DNA of 36,301 bases. It comes from Candidatus Gastranaerophilales bacterium. Its GTDB lineage: Bacteria > Cyanobacteriota > Vampirovibrionia > Gastranaerophilales > Gastranaerophilaceae. Under the pieces are notes generated by a model, which saw only the letters and a list, made by a program, of their open reading frames with translations, was not told the DNA's origin and did no database searches. Positions 1-8,853 of this stretch are shown here, in pieces (position 1 is the first letter of the stretch; the number at the start of each line of letters is the position of its first letter). A program made the position numbers and the translations under genes. The stretch spans positions 1 through 36,301 of the forward strand of contig CALUSI010000018.1 of assembly GCA_944323395.1 (NCBI GenBank), written 5' to 3'.

Positions 1-34
1 AGGACTGCCTGGGAAGATAGCTAGTTGCCGGATT
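1..34 (+). rRNA. rrf: 5S ribosomal RNA, 3' end (partial)
   Basis: The first ~34 bases match the pattern of a plastid/cyanobacterial 5S rRNA 3' end: GGGAAGATAGCT is close to GGAAAAATAGCT of chloroplast 5S, followed by TTGCCGGAT where plastids have CGCCAGGAT. The rest lies off the left edge, so the window starts at the end of an rRNA operon. A hairpin terminator follows within 10 bases, as expected for the last rRNA of an operon. The match is recalled from known 5S sequences, not computed. Confidence 0.75.
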
Positions 35-43
35 CAAGTTTAG

Positions 44-80
44 AGGAGTTAGATGTTTTTTCATTTAACTCCTTTTTTTT
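44..80 (+). terminator. rho-independent terminator of the rRNA operon
   Basis: The arms GGAGTTA and TAACTCC (with ATG/CAT extending the stem) enclose a T-rich loop and are followed by eight T residues at 73-80. It lies ten bases after the 5S rRNA end. Confidence 0.85.
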
Positions 81-302
81 GAATTTATAATTAAATAAAT
101 AATAAAGTTTCATAAGTTGGAAAAAATTTTTATCTGCATAAATATTACTTTTGAAAATAAATGTTAAATTTATTTAATAATTTATGTATCTACTATTAAA
201 TTATTTTTTCTTTCTATAACGTATATTCATTATTATTTTAATGTTTGCGTTACTTTCTTTTTTATTATATACTTTTTATGTTACATACTTCTGGGAATTT
301 AA

Positions 303-1334
303 GTGGCTAATTTTTGTTATAAACCTTTTGATGAGATTGAAATCTATTCTAATGGAGATGTTTATACCTGTTGCCCATTTTATCTTCCTAAAGGTTTTTT
401 TATTGGTAATATTTTTAGAGCTTCTTCGTTTGATGATATCTGGTATTCTCCTAATGCTATTCTTTTGCGTGAAAAAATTTTAAATGAGGATTTTTCACTT
501 TGTAATACGATGATTTGTAATAAACAATATTTACATGACTCTACATATGTTTTAAACCCTCCATATCCAAGATTTGTAAGATTTTCTTATGATGATATGT
601 GCAATGTATTTTGTAGATATTGTAGAAATAAACCAGGATATAGTGTAAACTATAAAAATTTTGAGAATGAAGAAATTTTTAAAAAAATATTTATCCCTTT
701 ACTAAAAAATGCTCTTTTTGTTTCTGTTTCTAGTGTTGGGGAAATTACCGCAAGTAAACATAGTCAAGATTTAATAAAGAAAATAATTATTCTAAATGAT
801 AAAATTAAATTTGACTTATTAACTAATGGATTGTTATTTGATGAGGTTTTCTATAATAAGTTAGATCTAAAAAATCGTATAAAGAAGATAGAAATTACTC
901 TATCGGCTGCAACTGAAAAAACCTATAATAATATAGTTAGGGGATCAGACTTTAATAGAGTTCTTAAAAATGTAGAATTTATTTCTAATGAAAAGAAACA
1001 AGGTAATATTGGTGAGCTATATTTATGTTTTGTTGTAAATAGAGAAAATTATATGGAAATACCAGATTTTATTGAGTTAGCTCTTAAATATGATTGTGTT
1101 GCTATGTTTTGGGAATTAAGAAATGGTAATTCTGATTTATGTTTAAATTATCTAGCTCAGTCTGTCTGGTGTGAAAATAATTCAGAATATGATAAGTTTG
1201 TAGATATAATAAAGTTCGTGAGAAAGAACTACCCCGAAAACTCTTATATTATGCCAAATTTGTTCACATCTTTAAAATCACATTCTTTATTAAAAAGAAT
1301 AACAAGAAAGTTGTCATTTATATCTAAAAAATAA
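303..1334 (+). CDS. radical SAM protein with an N-terminal SPASM-like cysteine region
   Basis: The 343-aa protein carries the radical SAM 4Fe-4S motif C100-x3-C104-x2-C107 (CNVFCRYC) and, about 40 residues on, a VGE..ASKH stretch that resembles the SAM-binding GE motif of SPASM-type radical SAM enzymes. The first 75 residues look like a SPASM/Twitch auxiliary cluster domain (C5, C23, C24, C67, C72, with NGDVYTCC and IGNIF...DDIW). This region usually follows the radical SAM core, but here it precedes it. The only usable start is GTG at 303, directly after an in-frame TAA, with a weak GGGAA SD. It stands alone between the rRNA operon and a convergent fabF. The substrate is unknown; relatives modify peptides or sugars, but no precursor peptide gene is visible nearby. 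Confidence 0.75.
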   Translation: MANFCYKPFDEIEIYSNGDVYTCCPFYLPKGFFIGNIFRASSFDDIWYSPNAILLREKILNEDFSLCNTMICNKQYLHDSTYVLNPPYPRFVRFSYDDMCNVFCRYCRNKPGYSVNYKNFENEEIFKKIFIPLLKNALFVSVSSVGEITASKHSQDLIKKIIILNDKIKFDLLTNGLLFDEVFYNKLDLKNRIKKIEITLSAATEKTYNNIVRGSDFNRVLKNVEFISNEKKQGNIGELYLCFVVNRENYMEIPDFIELALKYDCVAMFWELRNGNSDLCLNYLAQSVWCENNSEYDKFVDIIKFVRKNYPENSYIMPNLFTSLKSHSLLKRITRKLSFISKK

Positions 1335-1350
1335 ATATATATGCCTTCGA

Positions 1351-1381
1351 AAATATATATAATGATTTATATATATTTTTT
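1351..1381 (+). terminator. AT-only hairpin followed by T-run
   Basis: A perfect 12-bp stem (1351-1362 with 1367-1378) has a 4-base loop and is followed by T residues. It lies 17 bases after the radical SAM stop codon. The stem has no G-C pair, so it may be weak. Confidence 0.4.
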
Positions 1382-1441
1382 CTGATGAAAAAAACTACAT
1401 ATCAAAGTACTATTAAAATAGTTAAAATGATAAAATTTACA

Positions 1442-1576
1442 TTATCTTTGCTTTGAATTGTAAAGAATACCCTGTACAAATATTTTATAATTCTCTGCAT
1501 AAAGAAAAGAATTCATTTTCCAAATATAGTTTAATAAACGACCAAGCTTATATTTTTTGATTATATTAATTAGAAA
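1442..1576 (-). pseudogene. possible C-terminal remnant of an unidentified protein
   Basis: Between the radical SAM gene and fabF (1335-1636) there is no complete gene. On the minus strand one frame is open for 44 codons between two TAA stops and reads like natural protein (for example KKYKLGRLLNYIWKMNSFLY, ending ILYNSKQR). It lacks a plausible start and SD; the only Met is internal. It could be the tail of a decayed gene, such as an envelope-biosynthesis enzyme, or chance. Nothing else is visible in the gap apart from the hairpin at 1351. Confidence 0.2.
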
Positions 1577-1636
1577 TTATAAAATATTCTTTTTGTATGA
1601 TTCTATTTGATAAAACTTTTTTATTAAAATATCTTG

Positions 1637-2884
1637 TTATGTTTTTTCAAACATTAATACTGCATTATGACCGCCAAAACCAAATGAATTAGATAATGCA
1701 ACTTTTACATCTTTTGCTTTTGCTTTATTTGCTACATAGTCTAAATCTGCTACTTCGGGGTCTAATTGTACAATATTAATTGTAGGAGGAACTATTCCTT
1801 CTGTAATTGTTTTTACTGCAACAATTGCTTCTGCACTTCCTGCTGCTCCAAGCATATGACCTGTCATTGATTTTGTTGAACTTACACATAATTTTTTGTT
1901 TTTATTTTTGTCTCCAAAAATTCTTGCCACTGTGTTTGATTCTGCAATATCACCAAGGTGAGTGCTTGTTCCGTGCATATTTATATAGTCTACATCATCA
2001 GGTGTTTTATTGGCTTCTTTTAGGCAGTTTCTTATTGCAAGTTCGGCACCTCTTCCTTCCGGATCAGGTGCTACCATGTCGTATGCGTCTGAACTTTGTC
2101 CGTATGCAGAAAGCTCTGCATATATTCTTGCTCCACGAGCTATTGCGTGTTCTCTTTCTTCAAGTATCAGAACAGCACCGCCTTCAGATAAAACAAATCC
2201 ATCTCTTTCTGCATCATATGGTCTTGAAACTTCTTCTGCAGGTCTTGTACTTTTTGATAGAGTTCTTGCACTTGTAAACGCACCTATACCAAAATCACAT
2301 ACACTTGATTCAGCTCCACCTGCAAACATTATATCTGCATCACCATATTGGATTGTTCTAAATGAATCTCCTACAGAGTGTGCTCCTGTTGCACAAGCTG
2401 ATAGTACAGCTTTACTTGGACCTCTTAATCCATATTTTATTGAAACTTTTCCTGAAGCCATATTTGCTATCATCATTGGGACTGTAAATGGTGAACATTT
2501 GTGGAATCCTCTTGTCATCATATCTTTGTAACCTGTTGTTACTACAACAAGTCCACCTGCTGCTGTTGATACTATTGTCCCGATTCTTGTTTTATCTTCT
2601 TTTTCTAAGTCCAATCCTGAATCTCTAAAAGCTTCTTCTGCTGCGATTAGTGCATATATTATACTTTTATCAAGTCTTTTTGCTTCTTTCGGATCTATAT
2701 AATCATCTATATTTAAATCTGTAGGAACTTGACCTGCTACTTTTACCAAGTGTTTATCTTTATCCAGATTATGCTCTTTTATTCCGCTTATTCCGGCTTT
2801 TAGGTTGTTCCATAATGTATTTACACCTATACCATATGGTGTTACACATCCCATACCTGTTACTACTACACGTCTCTTTGACAT
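1637..2884 (-). CDS. fabF: beta-ketoacyl-ACP synthase II (FabF)
   Basis: The 415-aa enzyme condenses malonyl-ACP with acyl-ACP in fatty-acid elongation. The thiolase-fold catalytic triad is complete: Cys164 in SACATGAHS, His in NMHGTSTHLGD, and Lys/His in STKSMTGHMLGAAGSAEA. The C-terminal SNSFGFGGHNA motif is intact. The start is the ATG at 2884 (MSKRRVVVTGMG), with GGAGG five bases upstream. The longer frame with a TTG start at 2896 would overlap that SD and was rejected. No acpP or other fab gene adjoins it; fabZ sits 18 kb away in the lipid A operon. A 109-bp gap separates it from the upstream GH38 gene, so it may have its own promoter. The length is normal for the family. Confidence 0.97.
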   Translation of the reverse strand: MSKRRVVVTGMGCVTPYGIGVNTLWNNLKAGISGIKEHNLDKDKHLVKVAGQVPTDLNIDDYIDPKEAKRLDKSIIYALIAAEEAFRDSGLDLEKEDKTRIGTIVSTAAGGLVVVTTGYKDMMTRGFHKCSPFTVPMMIANMASGKVSIKYGLRGPSKAVLSACATGAHSVGDSFRTIQYGDADIMFAGGAESSVCDFGIGAFTSARTLSKSTRPAEEVSRPYDAERDGFVLSEGGAVLILEEREHAIARGARIYAELSAYGQSSDAYDMVAPDPEGRGAELAIRNCLKEANKTPDDVDYINMHGTSTHLGDIAESNTVARIFGDKNKNKKLCVSSTKSMTGHMLGAAGSAEAIVAVKTITEGIVPPTINIVQLDPEVADLDYVANKAKAKDVKVALSNSFGFGGHNAVLMFEKT

Positions 2885-2993
2885 TTTTACCTCCAAAAGC
2901 AGAAAAAATTACTTTTATTTTTCTGTAACTATATTAATTTCAAACTGAACTTATCTTTGATATTATCTTGAAAACGCTTCAAAATCAATATTT

Positions 2994-5318
2994 TTAATCT
3001 TTTATTACAATATTTTTAATCTCTTTAGTTGTTGTATTATATGTTCTTACTCTTAAATTATCATTTTCGTTCGAGATAGAATATATTAAATCTTTTGTTT
3101 TTATGTCAAATTTCTTATTTTTCAGATTACTAAATAATGGGACATATGCAGAATAAAATTCTTCAGTTAATCTGAATAAATTTTTTTCTTCATTTGTAAA
3201 TGCGATTGCAAAATTTGCTTTATTTGGGCCGATACATTGTAGTTTAGGCGTTTTTAGCGGTGGGCCGGCAGGCGTTCCTCTTGTTGGATTTATCGGATTT
3301 GATATAATTCCTGTTGCTCTTAAAAGAGTTAAATTTATTGTTTGTTTCTTTATTTCGTATTCGCAATTACCTTTTGTTATTAGTGCAAAATTTTGTGTTG
3401 ACATAAATCTTTGCATTGGTGAAGTATTATACTTTAGCTCTTTTCCTTTTGGGGCAGGAATATATTTGTATATGTTATAATCAGCATCAAAATTGCGTTC
3501 TACTGTTCCAAATAAATCTTCATTAATTGTTTTTGTAATTTTATTTTTTAAATTAAATCCTATTTGAAGAATGTGATTTTTACTTTTATTTTCCCAATTA
3601 ATCTCAAATTCTGCGAATTCATTTTGATTATAAAGCGTTATAAATATATCAAGCTTATGTGTTTTGGTTGTTTTATTTCTACCTTTTAAGTTTGATGTTG
3701 CAGGAATATTAATAGTATAGGTTAATTTTATAATTGCTCTTTGTTGATTTGATTCTTTAATTTCATATTTATTTAATATTGCATTAATTGGAGTATCATT
3801 TTTTAATGCTCCAAAATTGTAGCTGTCACCAATATCGGCTCTATCTGAAATTGTTATTATATTTTTATATTCTTCATTTCTTTTCTTATCTGTTATATTG
3901 ATTTTATTGTTTTTTACTTCTATTTTTATGTTTTTGTTTTCTATAGAGTTTTTTGTTGTTTTTATGTATTTTTCATTGCAGATATTTTCTTTTTTAATTT
4001 GAGTTAGTGAAAATGAATCTAGATTTTTTACATCTATAAGATATTCATTTATATTTGTAATATCTTCTGTTATTGGGATTTCTTGAATATTATAAAGTTT
4101 ATTATCCGTAAAACCTTTTTGAGATGATATTTTTATTGCATTCATCCATTTTGGAAGTTTTTGTTCTGTTTGGATTTTGATTTTGCCGGAGTAGTTAAAA
4201 TTTGAAAGGTTTATAACAGAAAGAGGCGCATTATTTTGTGATAAATTTCTAATTGTTCTTTTTATTATTCCGTTTGATATAGTATCTGTTTTCTTGAATC
4301 TGGTGAGCATTTCATCGTGCACTTCATCTATACTGCATCCGTATATTGAATCGTGTGCGTGATTTTTTATTAAGGTTTTATATGCGTGATTAATTTCATT
4401 TTGTTTTGATTTTGTTCCGAAATAAAAATGACTTAAGGCTTGTAATGGTTCTGCTATTCTGCTTAATAACCATTGTGAATGTGCATTTGCTTGTTTTATA
4501 TATATTCTTGATGAATATACACCGGGCAGTATAAAATTAAGTTCATTATTTAGAAACTCGCCATTTACTTTGGTTCTTGATTTGATTTTTTCAAAATATT
4601 CAAAAGGAGTTTTAATTTCTATTTTATAGTCTTTATATATTTTATTTAAATCTTCAATTTGTTTTTTTAAGTTTTTTGCAATAGCTAAATGATCGGCTCC
4701 AATTGGTAAAAGTATATAATCTTTGCTTTTTTGTGCAATTTTATCAATATATTTTTTTAGTGCTTCTGCTTTTTTCTCTATGGGTAAAGAAGTATTTAAA
4801 AAATCTTGGAAATAACCTTGTATAAGGTATGTTGTTTTTATATCTTGCCAATTAATATCAGCAGGAAGACTACCTAATCCTCTCCATAAACAGGCTTTAT
4901 CTATATTGTATGCTTTTAATATGCTTGGAATACATTGACTGTGACCGAAAGTATCTGATAAATATCCTATAAATTCAGTTTCTCCGAATTCTTTTGCTTT
5001 TGATAATCCAAGTTCTAAATTTCGGCATAATAATTCGCCTGAAACTAAAAAACTATCAGATGAACAGTAAAATGGACCTATTCTTAATTTTTTTTGCTTA
5101 ATTAATTCTTTTATTTTTGCAAGTTTCTCAGGACGGATTTCTAAATAATCTTCTAATGCAGCAGTTTGACCGTCAAAATAAAAATATGGCAGTTCTTCTG
5201 TTTCTAAATTTTTTAATACTTCATCAAAAACTTCAATGAGTCTTAGTCTGAATTCTTCAAATTCTCTGTACCACTCTCTGTCCCAATGAGTATGAACATA
5301 AGCTATTACTTTTTTCAT
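2994..5318 (-). CDS. glycoside hydrolase family 38 (alpha-mannosidase type)
   Basis: The 774-aa protein starts with the GH38 zinc-site signature HTHWDREWY (residues 9-17). The nucleophile region is YLSDTFGHSQCIP near residue 119-131, and a second histidine block, HAHDSIYGCSIDEVH, lies near residue 325. The C-terminal half is the usual beta-rich mannosidase domain. The family hydrolyses alpha-mannosides, for example mannosyl-glycerate or glycan mannose, in a Zn-dependent retaining reaction. There is no signal peptide, so it is probably cytoplasmic and acts on imported or intracellular oligosaccharides. Its start lies 39 bp downstream of the metallopeptidase stop, so the two could be cotranscribed. 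The exact substrate cannot be read from sequence. Confidence 0.9.
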   Translation of the reverse strand: MKKVIAYVHTHWDREWYREFEEFRLRLIEVFDEVLKNLETEELPYFYFDGQTAALEDYLEIRPEKLAKIKELIKQKKLRIGPFYCSSDSFLVSGELLCRNLELGLSKAKEFGETEFIGYLSDTFGHSQCIPSILKAYNIDKACLWRGLGSLPADINWQDIKTTYLIQGYFQDFLNTSLPIEKKAEALKKYIDKIAQKSKDYILLPIGADHLAIAKNLKKQIEDLNKIYKDYKIEIKTPFEYFEKIKSRTKVNGEFLNNELNFILPGVYSSRIYIKQANAHSQWLLSRIAEPLQALSHFYFGTKSKQNEINHAYKTLIKNHAHDSIYGCSIDEVHDEMLTRFKKTDTISNGIIKRTIRNLSQNNAPLSVINLSNFNYSGKIKIQTEQKLPKWMNAIKISSQKGFTDNKLYNIQEIPITEDITNINEYLIDVKNLDSFSLTQIKKENICNEKYIKTTKNSIENKNIKIEVKNNKINITDKKRNEEYKNIITISDRADIGDSYNFGALKNDTPINAILNKYEIKESNQQRAIIKLTYTINIPATSNLKGRNKTTKTHKLDIFITLYNQNEFAEFEINWENKSKNHILQIGFNLKNKITKTINEDLFGTVERNFDADYNIYKYIPAPKGKELKYNTSPMQRFMSTQNFALITKGNCEYEIKKQTINLTLLRATGIISNPINPTRGTPAGPPLKTPKLQCIGPNKANFAIAFTNEEKNLFRLTEEFYSAYVPLFSNLKNKKFDIKTKDLIYSISNENDNLRVRTYNTTTKEIKNIVIKD

Positions 5319-5357
5319 AACCTGATTCTAATATTTTTTTTATAAGTTTTCAAGATT

Positions 5358-6194
5358 TTACATTTCTTTTTTCTTGAAAATTTCAAACAAATCTTTCATT
5401 TCTTTATAGTAGCCTGATTGCAAAAGTTCATTGAATTTTTTTGTTGTTATGGGTGCAATTGTTGAAATTGTTTCAGGTGTTGAGAAATAACCTTGCACGT
5501 ATCTAGCAAATAGTTCGGTTGGTTTTTCATAATATTTATTTAATTTATTTATTCTTCTTGTAATTTTGGATTGTTTTCGTTTAAGAGAACAAAGTCTTAT
5601 ATATACTCTAAAGGCATAAGGCATTTCAGGAAAATCATTATCTATATTTTTTACTGTCAGAATGCGTTCTTTTTTAAAGAAAAAACCTTGCATTAATCTT
5701 ATTGCATCATACTTTACAAGATATTTTGCATCAGAATTCTTTATGTATTTTTCAAATTCATTAAATTTTTTGGAACGTTGAAAATTTGGGTACTCTCTTT
5801 GTATGGCGTTCTGCATACTTTTTATGGTTTTTGAAGCTTCTTCTTTCGCATTTAGAAATATTTGAAGTCTTGAATTTTTATCAATTAACTTTGTTACATT
5901 TATTAATTCTTCTTTGATTTCTGTTATATCTGATGTTTTAAAGAGAGTTTCTAAACTTCCTCCATTTTTTATAAAATCTTTATCTAATTTATAGTGTATA
6001 TGGTGTGCAAATTCATGAACTAAAACTTCTATTGCCCTCTCTTCATCAAGTCCCCTTGCAACATCAATTCTGTTTTTTTGATACAGCCCTTGGTTCCCTC
6101 TTGCTTTTGTATTTGTTCTGACTTCTATATTTAATGAGGTTAAAAATGCAATGAGATTTCTTTTTGTTAATGGCTTTGATTTGTCATAGCTCAT
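5358..6194 (-). CDS. putative zinc metallopeptidase with HExxH and ELFAR motifs
   Basis: The 278-aa protein has a gluzincin-like zinc site: HEFAHH near residue 65, and a likely third ligand in KPTELFARYVQGYF near residue 230. The same ELFAR block occurs in large-polyprotein-associated peptidase domains. The region between is lysine-rich and mostly helical, with no signal peptide or membrane segment. The ATG at 6194 lacks a clear SD. The frame stays open upstream for about 17 more codons toward an AGGAG at 6250-6254, but the GTG after that SD is one base out of frame, so the true start is uncertain. It sits 60 bp after cutA. The substrate is unknown; the peptidase call rests on the two motifs only. 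Confidence 0.65.
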   Translation of the reverse strand: MSYDKSKPLTKRNLIAFLTSLNIEVRTNTKARGNQGLYQKNRIDVARGLDEERAIEVLVHEFAHHIHYKLDKDFIKNGGSLETLFKTSDITEIKEELINVTKLIDKNSRLQIFLNAKEEASKTIKSMQNAIQREYPNFQRSKKFNEFEKYIKNSDAKYLVKYDAIRLMQGFFFKKERILTVKNIDNDFPEMPYAFRVYIRLCSLKRKQSKITRRINKLNKYYEKPTELFARYVQGYFSTPETISTIAPITTKKFNELLQSGYYKEMKDLFEIFKKKEM

Positions 6195-6254
6195 TTTTAC
6201 AGTGTATTCAGGTTCTTTTTCTTTTCTTAAAAAGTTAAAAATGGCACTGCTCCT

Positions 6255-6569
6255 TTATTTTGTTTGCTCATTTACCCAGGATAAATATTCCCTGCTTCCA
6301 TTATTTATAGGAATACATATGATTTCTGGAGTATCGTATGTATGAAGCTCCTTTATTGCAATTTCTACTTCGTTAAATAATTCTGTTTTTGTTTTCATAA
6401 CCATAAGGCATTCTTCATCACAGCATAACTCGTTATCCCATTCATATACTGATGTGATTGATGGAATAATGTTACAGCAGGCAATTAATTTGCGTTCTAC
6501 AAGACTTTTCGCTATATAGATTGCTTCTTCTTTATTTTTTGTCGTGCAATTTATTATACAGTAAGCCAT
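6255..6569 (-). CDS. cutA: CutA1-type divalent-cation tolerance protein
   Basis: The 104-aa protein has the full CutA1 pattern: an N-terminal strand with YCIINCTTKNKEEA, LVERKLIACCNIIPSITSVYEW, then MVMKTKTELFNEVEIAIKEL and the family hallmark HTYDTPEIICIPI. CutA1 proteins are very stable trimers with a ferredoxin-like, PII-related fold; a role in copper tolerance has been proposed, but the molecular function is unsettled. Cys residues at C8, C31, C32, C49 and C50 are more numerous than usual and could bind metal. The ATG follows the glcD stop codon with no spacer, so the two are almost certainly translated from one message. Confidence 0.95.
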   Translation of the reverse strand: MAYCIINCTTKNKEEAIYIAKSLVERKLIACCNIIPSITSVYEWDNELCCDEECLMVMKTKTELFNEVEIAIKELHTYDTPEIICIPINNGSREYLSWVNEQTK

Positions 6570-7970
6570 TTAGAAAATCTTTCCGGGATTTAGTATGTTT
6601 TTAGGGTCGAATAATTTTTTTATCTTTTTCATATATTCTAAGTTGTTAGGGTCTAGTGCTTTACTTATAAACTCAGATTTTTCGCAGCCGATACCATGTT
6701 CACCCGATAGTCTTCCGTTTAGTGAAAGTGCAAGTTCAAATAATTCAGTTTTGGCTCTGTCAAAATTATAACGCTCAACGGGATTTCTTAAATCAAGTGC
6801 TATATTTGGGTGAATATTGCCGTCTCCTATATGTCCCATTATACATGTTTTTAATTCATATTTCTTACATATTTCCCATATTCCTTTTACTAAAGGAACA
6901 ATGTTTTCTCTTGGGACAACAACATCTTCTGTCAATACATTTGGTGCGAGTTTTGCTGTAGCTCCAAATGATGAACGGCGTGAAATCCAAATTCGTTCTT
7001 CTTCTTCCTTTGTTGAGGCGGTCTGTATATATGAGGAATTATTCCTGTTACAAATTTCTATTATTTTATTGTACTGGCTATCCAGAATTTCTTTAAATCC
7101 ATCTATTTCTATCAATAAAGCTGCTGTCTTATCTGTTTTTAGATTGCAGGGGTAAAAGCTTTCTATAGTTCTTAATGTGTTATTGTCCATTAAATCAATA
7201 ACAGATGGAGTTATTAGATTTGAAATTATATCGTTAACTGTTTTTGATGTATCTTCTAATGTATCAAAATATGCTAACATTACTCTTTTCGCTTCCGGTT
7301 TAGGTATTAACCTTATAGTTGCTTGGGTTATTATACCTAATGTTCCTTCTGAACCTACAAATAATTGTGTCATATTATAACCGGTTACATCTTTCGAACA
7401 AGATGAACCTGTATGCATTACTGTCCCGTCTGAGAGTACTACTTCTAAATCTATAACAAAATCTTTTGTAGCTCCGTATTTGAAAGTATGAGGTCCGCCT
7501 GAGGATAGTCCTATACTTCCGCCTATCATTGAGGCTTTTAAATTAGATGGATCAGGCGGGTAAAAAAGATCCAATTTCTCAACTTCTTTTTGTAAATCTT
7601 CAATAACAACCCCGGGTTCTACTTTGCAGATTAAATTGTCTTTACTGATTTCAAGAATTTTATTCATTTTCGCAAAGTCTATTATTATTCCACCTTTTTT
7701 GGGTAAACAAGCCCCACAAAGATTTGTTCCTGCTGCTCTTGCTATAACCGGTTTTGATTTTGAATAAGCATATTTCATTATTTTACTTACTTGTTGAACG
7801 TTTTCAACAAAAACAACAACTTCGGCTATTTCATTTGGGTTCGTTATATTTGTAGAATCTGTTGAATATGTCAGCAATTCTTCATAATCAGATAGAACAT
7901 TTTCCTTGCCGACTATATTTTCCATGGTTCTGATTGTATTATTTGTTAATTTTATTAATGTATTTAGCAT
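6570..7970 (-). CDS. glcD: FAD-linked oxidase, GlcD / D-lactate dehydrogenase type
   Basis: This is a vanillyl-alcohol-oxidase-family flavoprotein of about 466 aa. The FAD-binding half has PVIARAAGTNLCGAC, PPDPSNLKASMIGGSIGL and YGATKDFVIDLEVVLSDG. The C-terminal half has MGHIGDGNIHPN and the signature SGEHGIGCEKSEF. Family members oxidise glycolate, D-lactate or another 2-hydroxy acid to the keto acid and pass electrons to the membrane or another carrier. No glcE/glcF partner is visible, so single-subunit D-lactate dehydrogenase is as likely as glycolate oxidase. I prefer the ATG at 7970: a GGAG lies 12 bases upstream, and the TTG at 7988 has that GGAG inside its own second codon. It is the first gene of a run with cutA. 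Confidence 0.9.
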   Translation of the reverse strand: MLNTLIKLTNNTIRTMENIVGKENVLSDYEELLTYSTDSTNITNPNEIAEVVVFVENVQQVSKIMKYAYSKSKPVIARAAGTNLCGACLPKKGGIIIDFAKMNKILEISKDNLICKVEPGVVIEDLQKEVEKLDLFYPPDPSNLKASMIGGSIGLSSGGPHTFKYGATKDFVIDLEVVLSDGTVMHTGSSCSKDVTGYNMTQLFVGSEGTLGIITQATIRLIPKPEAKRVMLAYFDTLEDTSKTVNDIISNLITPSVIDLMDNNTLRTIESFYPCNLKTDKTAALLIEIDGFKEILDSQYNKIIEICNRNNSSYIQTASTKEEEERIWISRRSSFGATAKLAPNVLTEDVVVPRENIVPLVKGIWEICKKYELKTCIMGHIGDGNIHPNIALDLRNPVERYNFDRAKTELFELALSLNGRLSGEHGIGCEKSEFISKALDPNNLEYMKKIKKLFDPKNILNPGKIF

Positions 7971-8130
7971 ACTTAAATTGTACTCCAAAACAAATTTTTA
8001 TAACAATATTTTATACTTAATTTGAAGTTATAATAACTGTTTAAATTGATAAAATAGCCTGCTTATTTACCAATGCGGATTATATAAAACAAATGTTTAA
8101 TTATATTTGTAAGAGAGGTTGTGTTACATT

Positions 8131-8820
8131 ATGCCAAAACATATGAAGTTTTTATCTGTAACAATGTTTATAATCATATCTTGTATGAGTGGAGTTATGT
8201 TGAATGATTGTGTTTATTCAAAGGATAATGATTTTAAAGGCGAAGAATTCATAAATGTCACGGTTTATGAGAGAATAAATCCTGCTATTGTTCTTGTAGA
8301 AGCCCAAATGATTGATGGACTCTCCAGTGGTACAGGATGTATTATTAATAAGAGTGGAATAATTTTAACCAGTTCACATGTTGTTTCCAAATCTTCTTAT
8401 GTAGAAGTTACAACATCGAAAGGTGAAACATATAAAGCTGAACTTTTGCCTACAGATGGTGCAAATGGTGATTTAGCTTTATTAAGGATAAAACCTAACA
8501 AACCATTGCCTACCATCAAACTTGGAGATTCATCGATGGTTAAAGTTGGGCAAAAAGTTCTTGCAATTGGTAATCCGTTTGGGTTTAATGGTACATTAAC
8601 TACAGGCATTGTATCAAGAATTGATTATGAAAGAAATAAAATCCAAACGGATGCTGCTATTAATCCCGGGTCATCTGGTGGTCCTATTTTAAATGCGAAT
8701 GGTGAGGTTATTGGTATTAGTCAATCAATATTTAATCCTGATAATAATAAATCGAATATCGGTATAGGGTTTGCGGTTCCTGCTAATGAAGTTAAAAAAT
8801 TAGTCAGTGCTTATATATAA
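8131..8820 (+). CDS. exported trypsin-like serine protease (DegP/HtrA catalytic domain, no PDZ)
   Basis: The 229-aa protein carries the full HtrA triad: His in TSSHVV, Asp in NGDLALL and Ser in INPGSSGGPIL. The oxyanion-side motif AIGNPFGF and the C-terminal GIGFAVPANEV are also typical. The first ~30 residues, MPKHMKFLSVTMFIIISCMS and following, look like a signal peptide or N-terminal anchor, so it should work in the periplasm. It ends just after the protease domain; DegP, DegQ and DegS carry one or two PDZ domains, so substrate selection must differ. The ATG at 8131 is chosen, with AGAGAGG upstream, over an upstream TTG at 8119 that abuts the SD. It converges on the 59-aa gene, and both share one hairpin. 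Confidence 0.9.
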   Translation: MPKHMKFLSVTMFIIISCMSGVMLNDCVYSKDNDFKGEEFINVTVYERINPAIVLVEAQMIDGLSSGTGCIINKSGIILTSSHVVSKSSYVEVTTSKGETYKAELLPTDGANGDLALLRIKPNKPLPTIKLGDSSMVKVGQKVLAIGNPFGFNGTLTTGIVSRIDYERNKIQTDAAINPGSSGGPILNANGEVIGISQSIFNPDNNKSNIGIGFAVPANEVKKLVSAYI

Positions 8821-8823
8821 TTA

Positions 8824-8853
8824 AAAATACTCCTCTATTGAGGAGTATTTTTT
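8824..8853. terminator. bidirectional terminator between convergent genes
   Basis: A perfect 12-bp stem (8824-8835 with 8840-8851) has a TATT loop and T tracts on both strands. It ends the protease transcript on the plus strand. On the minus strand it also overlaps the stop codon (8835-8837) of the 59-aa gene. Confidence 0.9.

Noticed and set aside
241-483. 80-codon frame overlapping the radical SAM gene start
   Set aside because: It lies in another frame, is very Leu/Phe-rich as expected from AT-rich DNA, and the overlapping frame carries clear radical SAM motifs.
1807-2531. Long plus-strand frames opposite fabF
   Set aside because: They are antisense shadows of a gene with a complete catalytic triad and have no SD.
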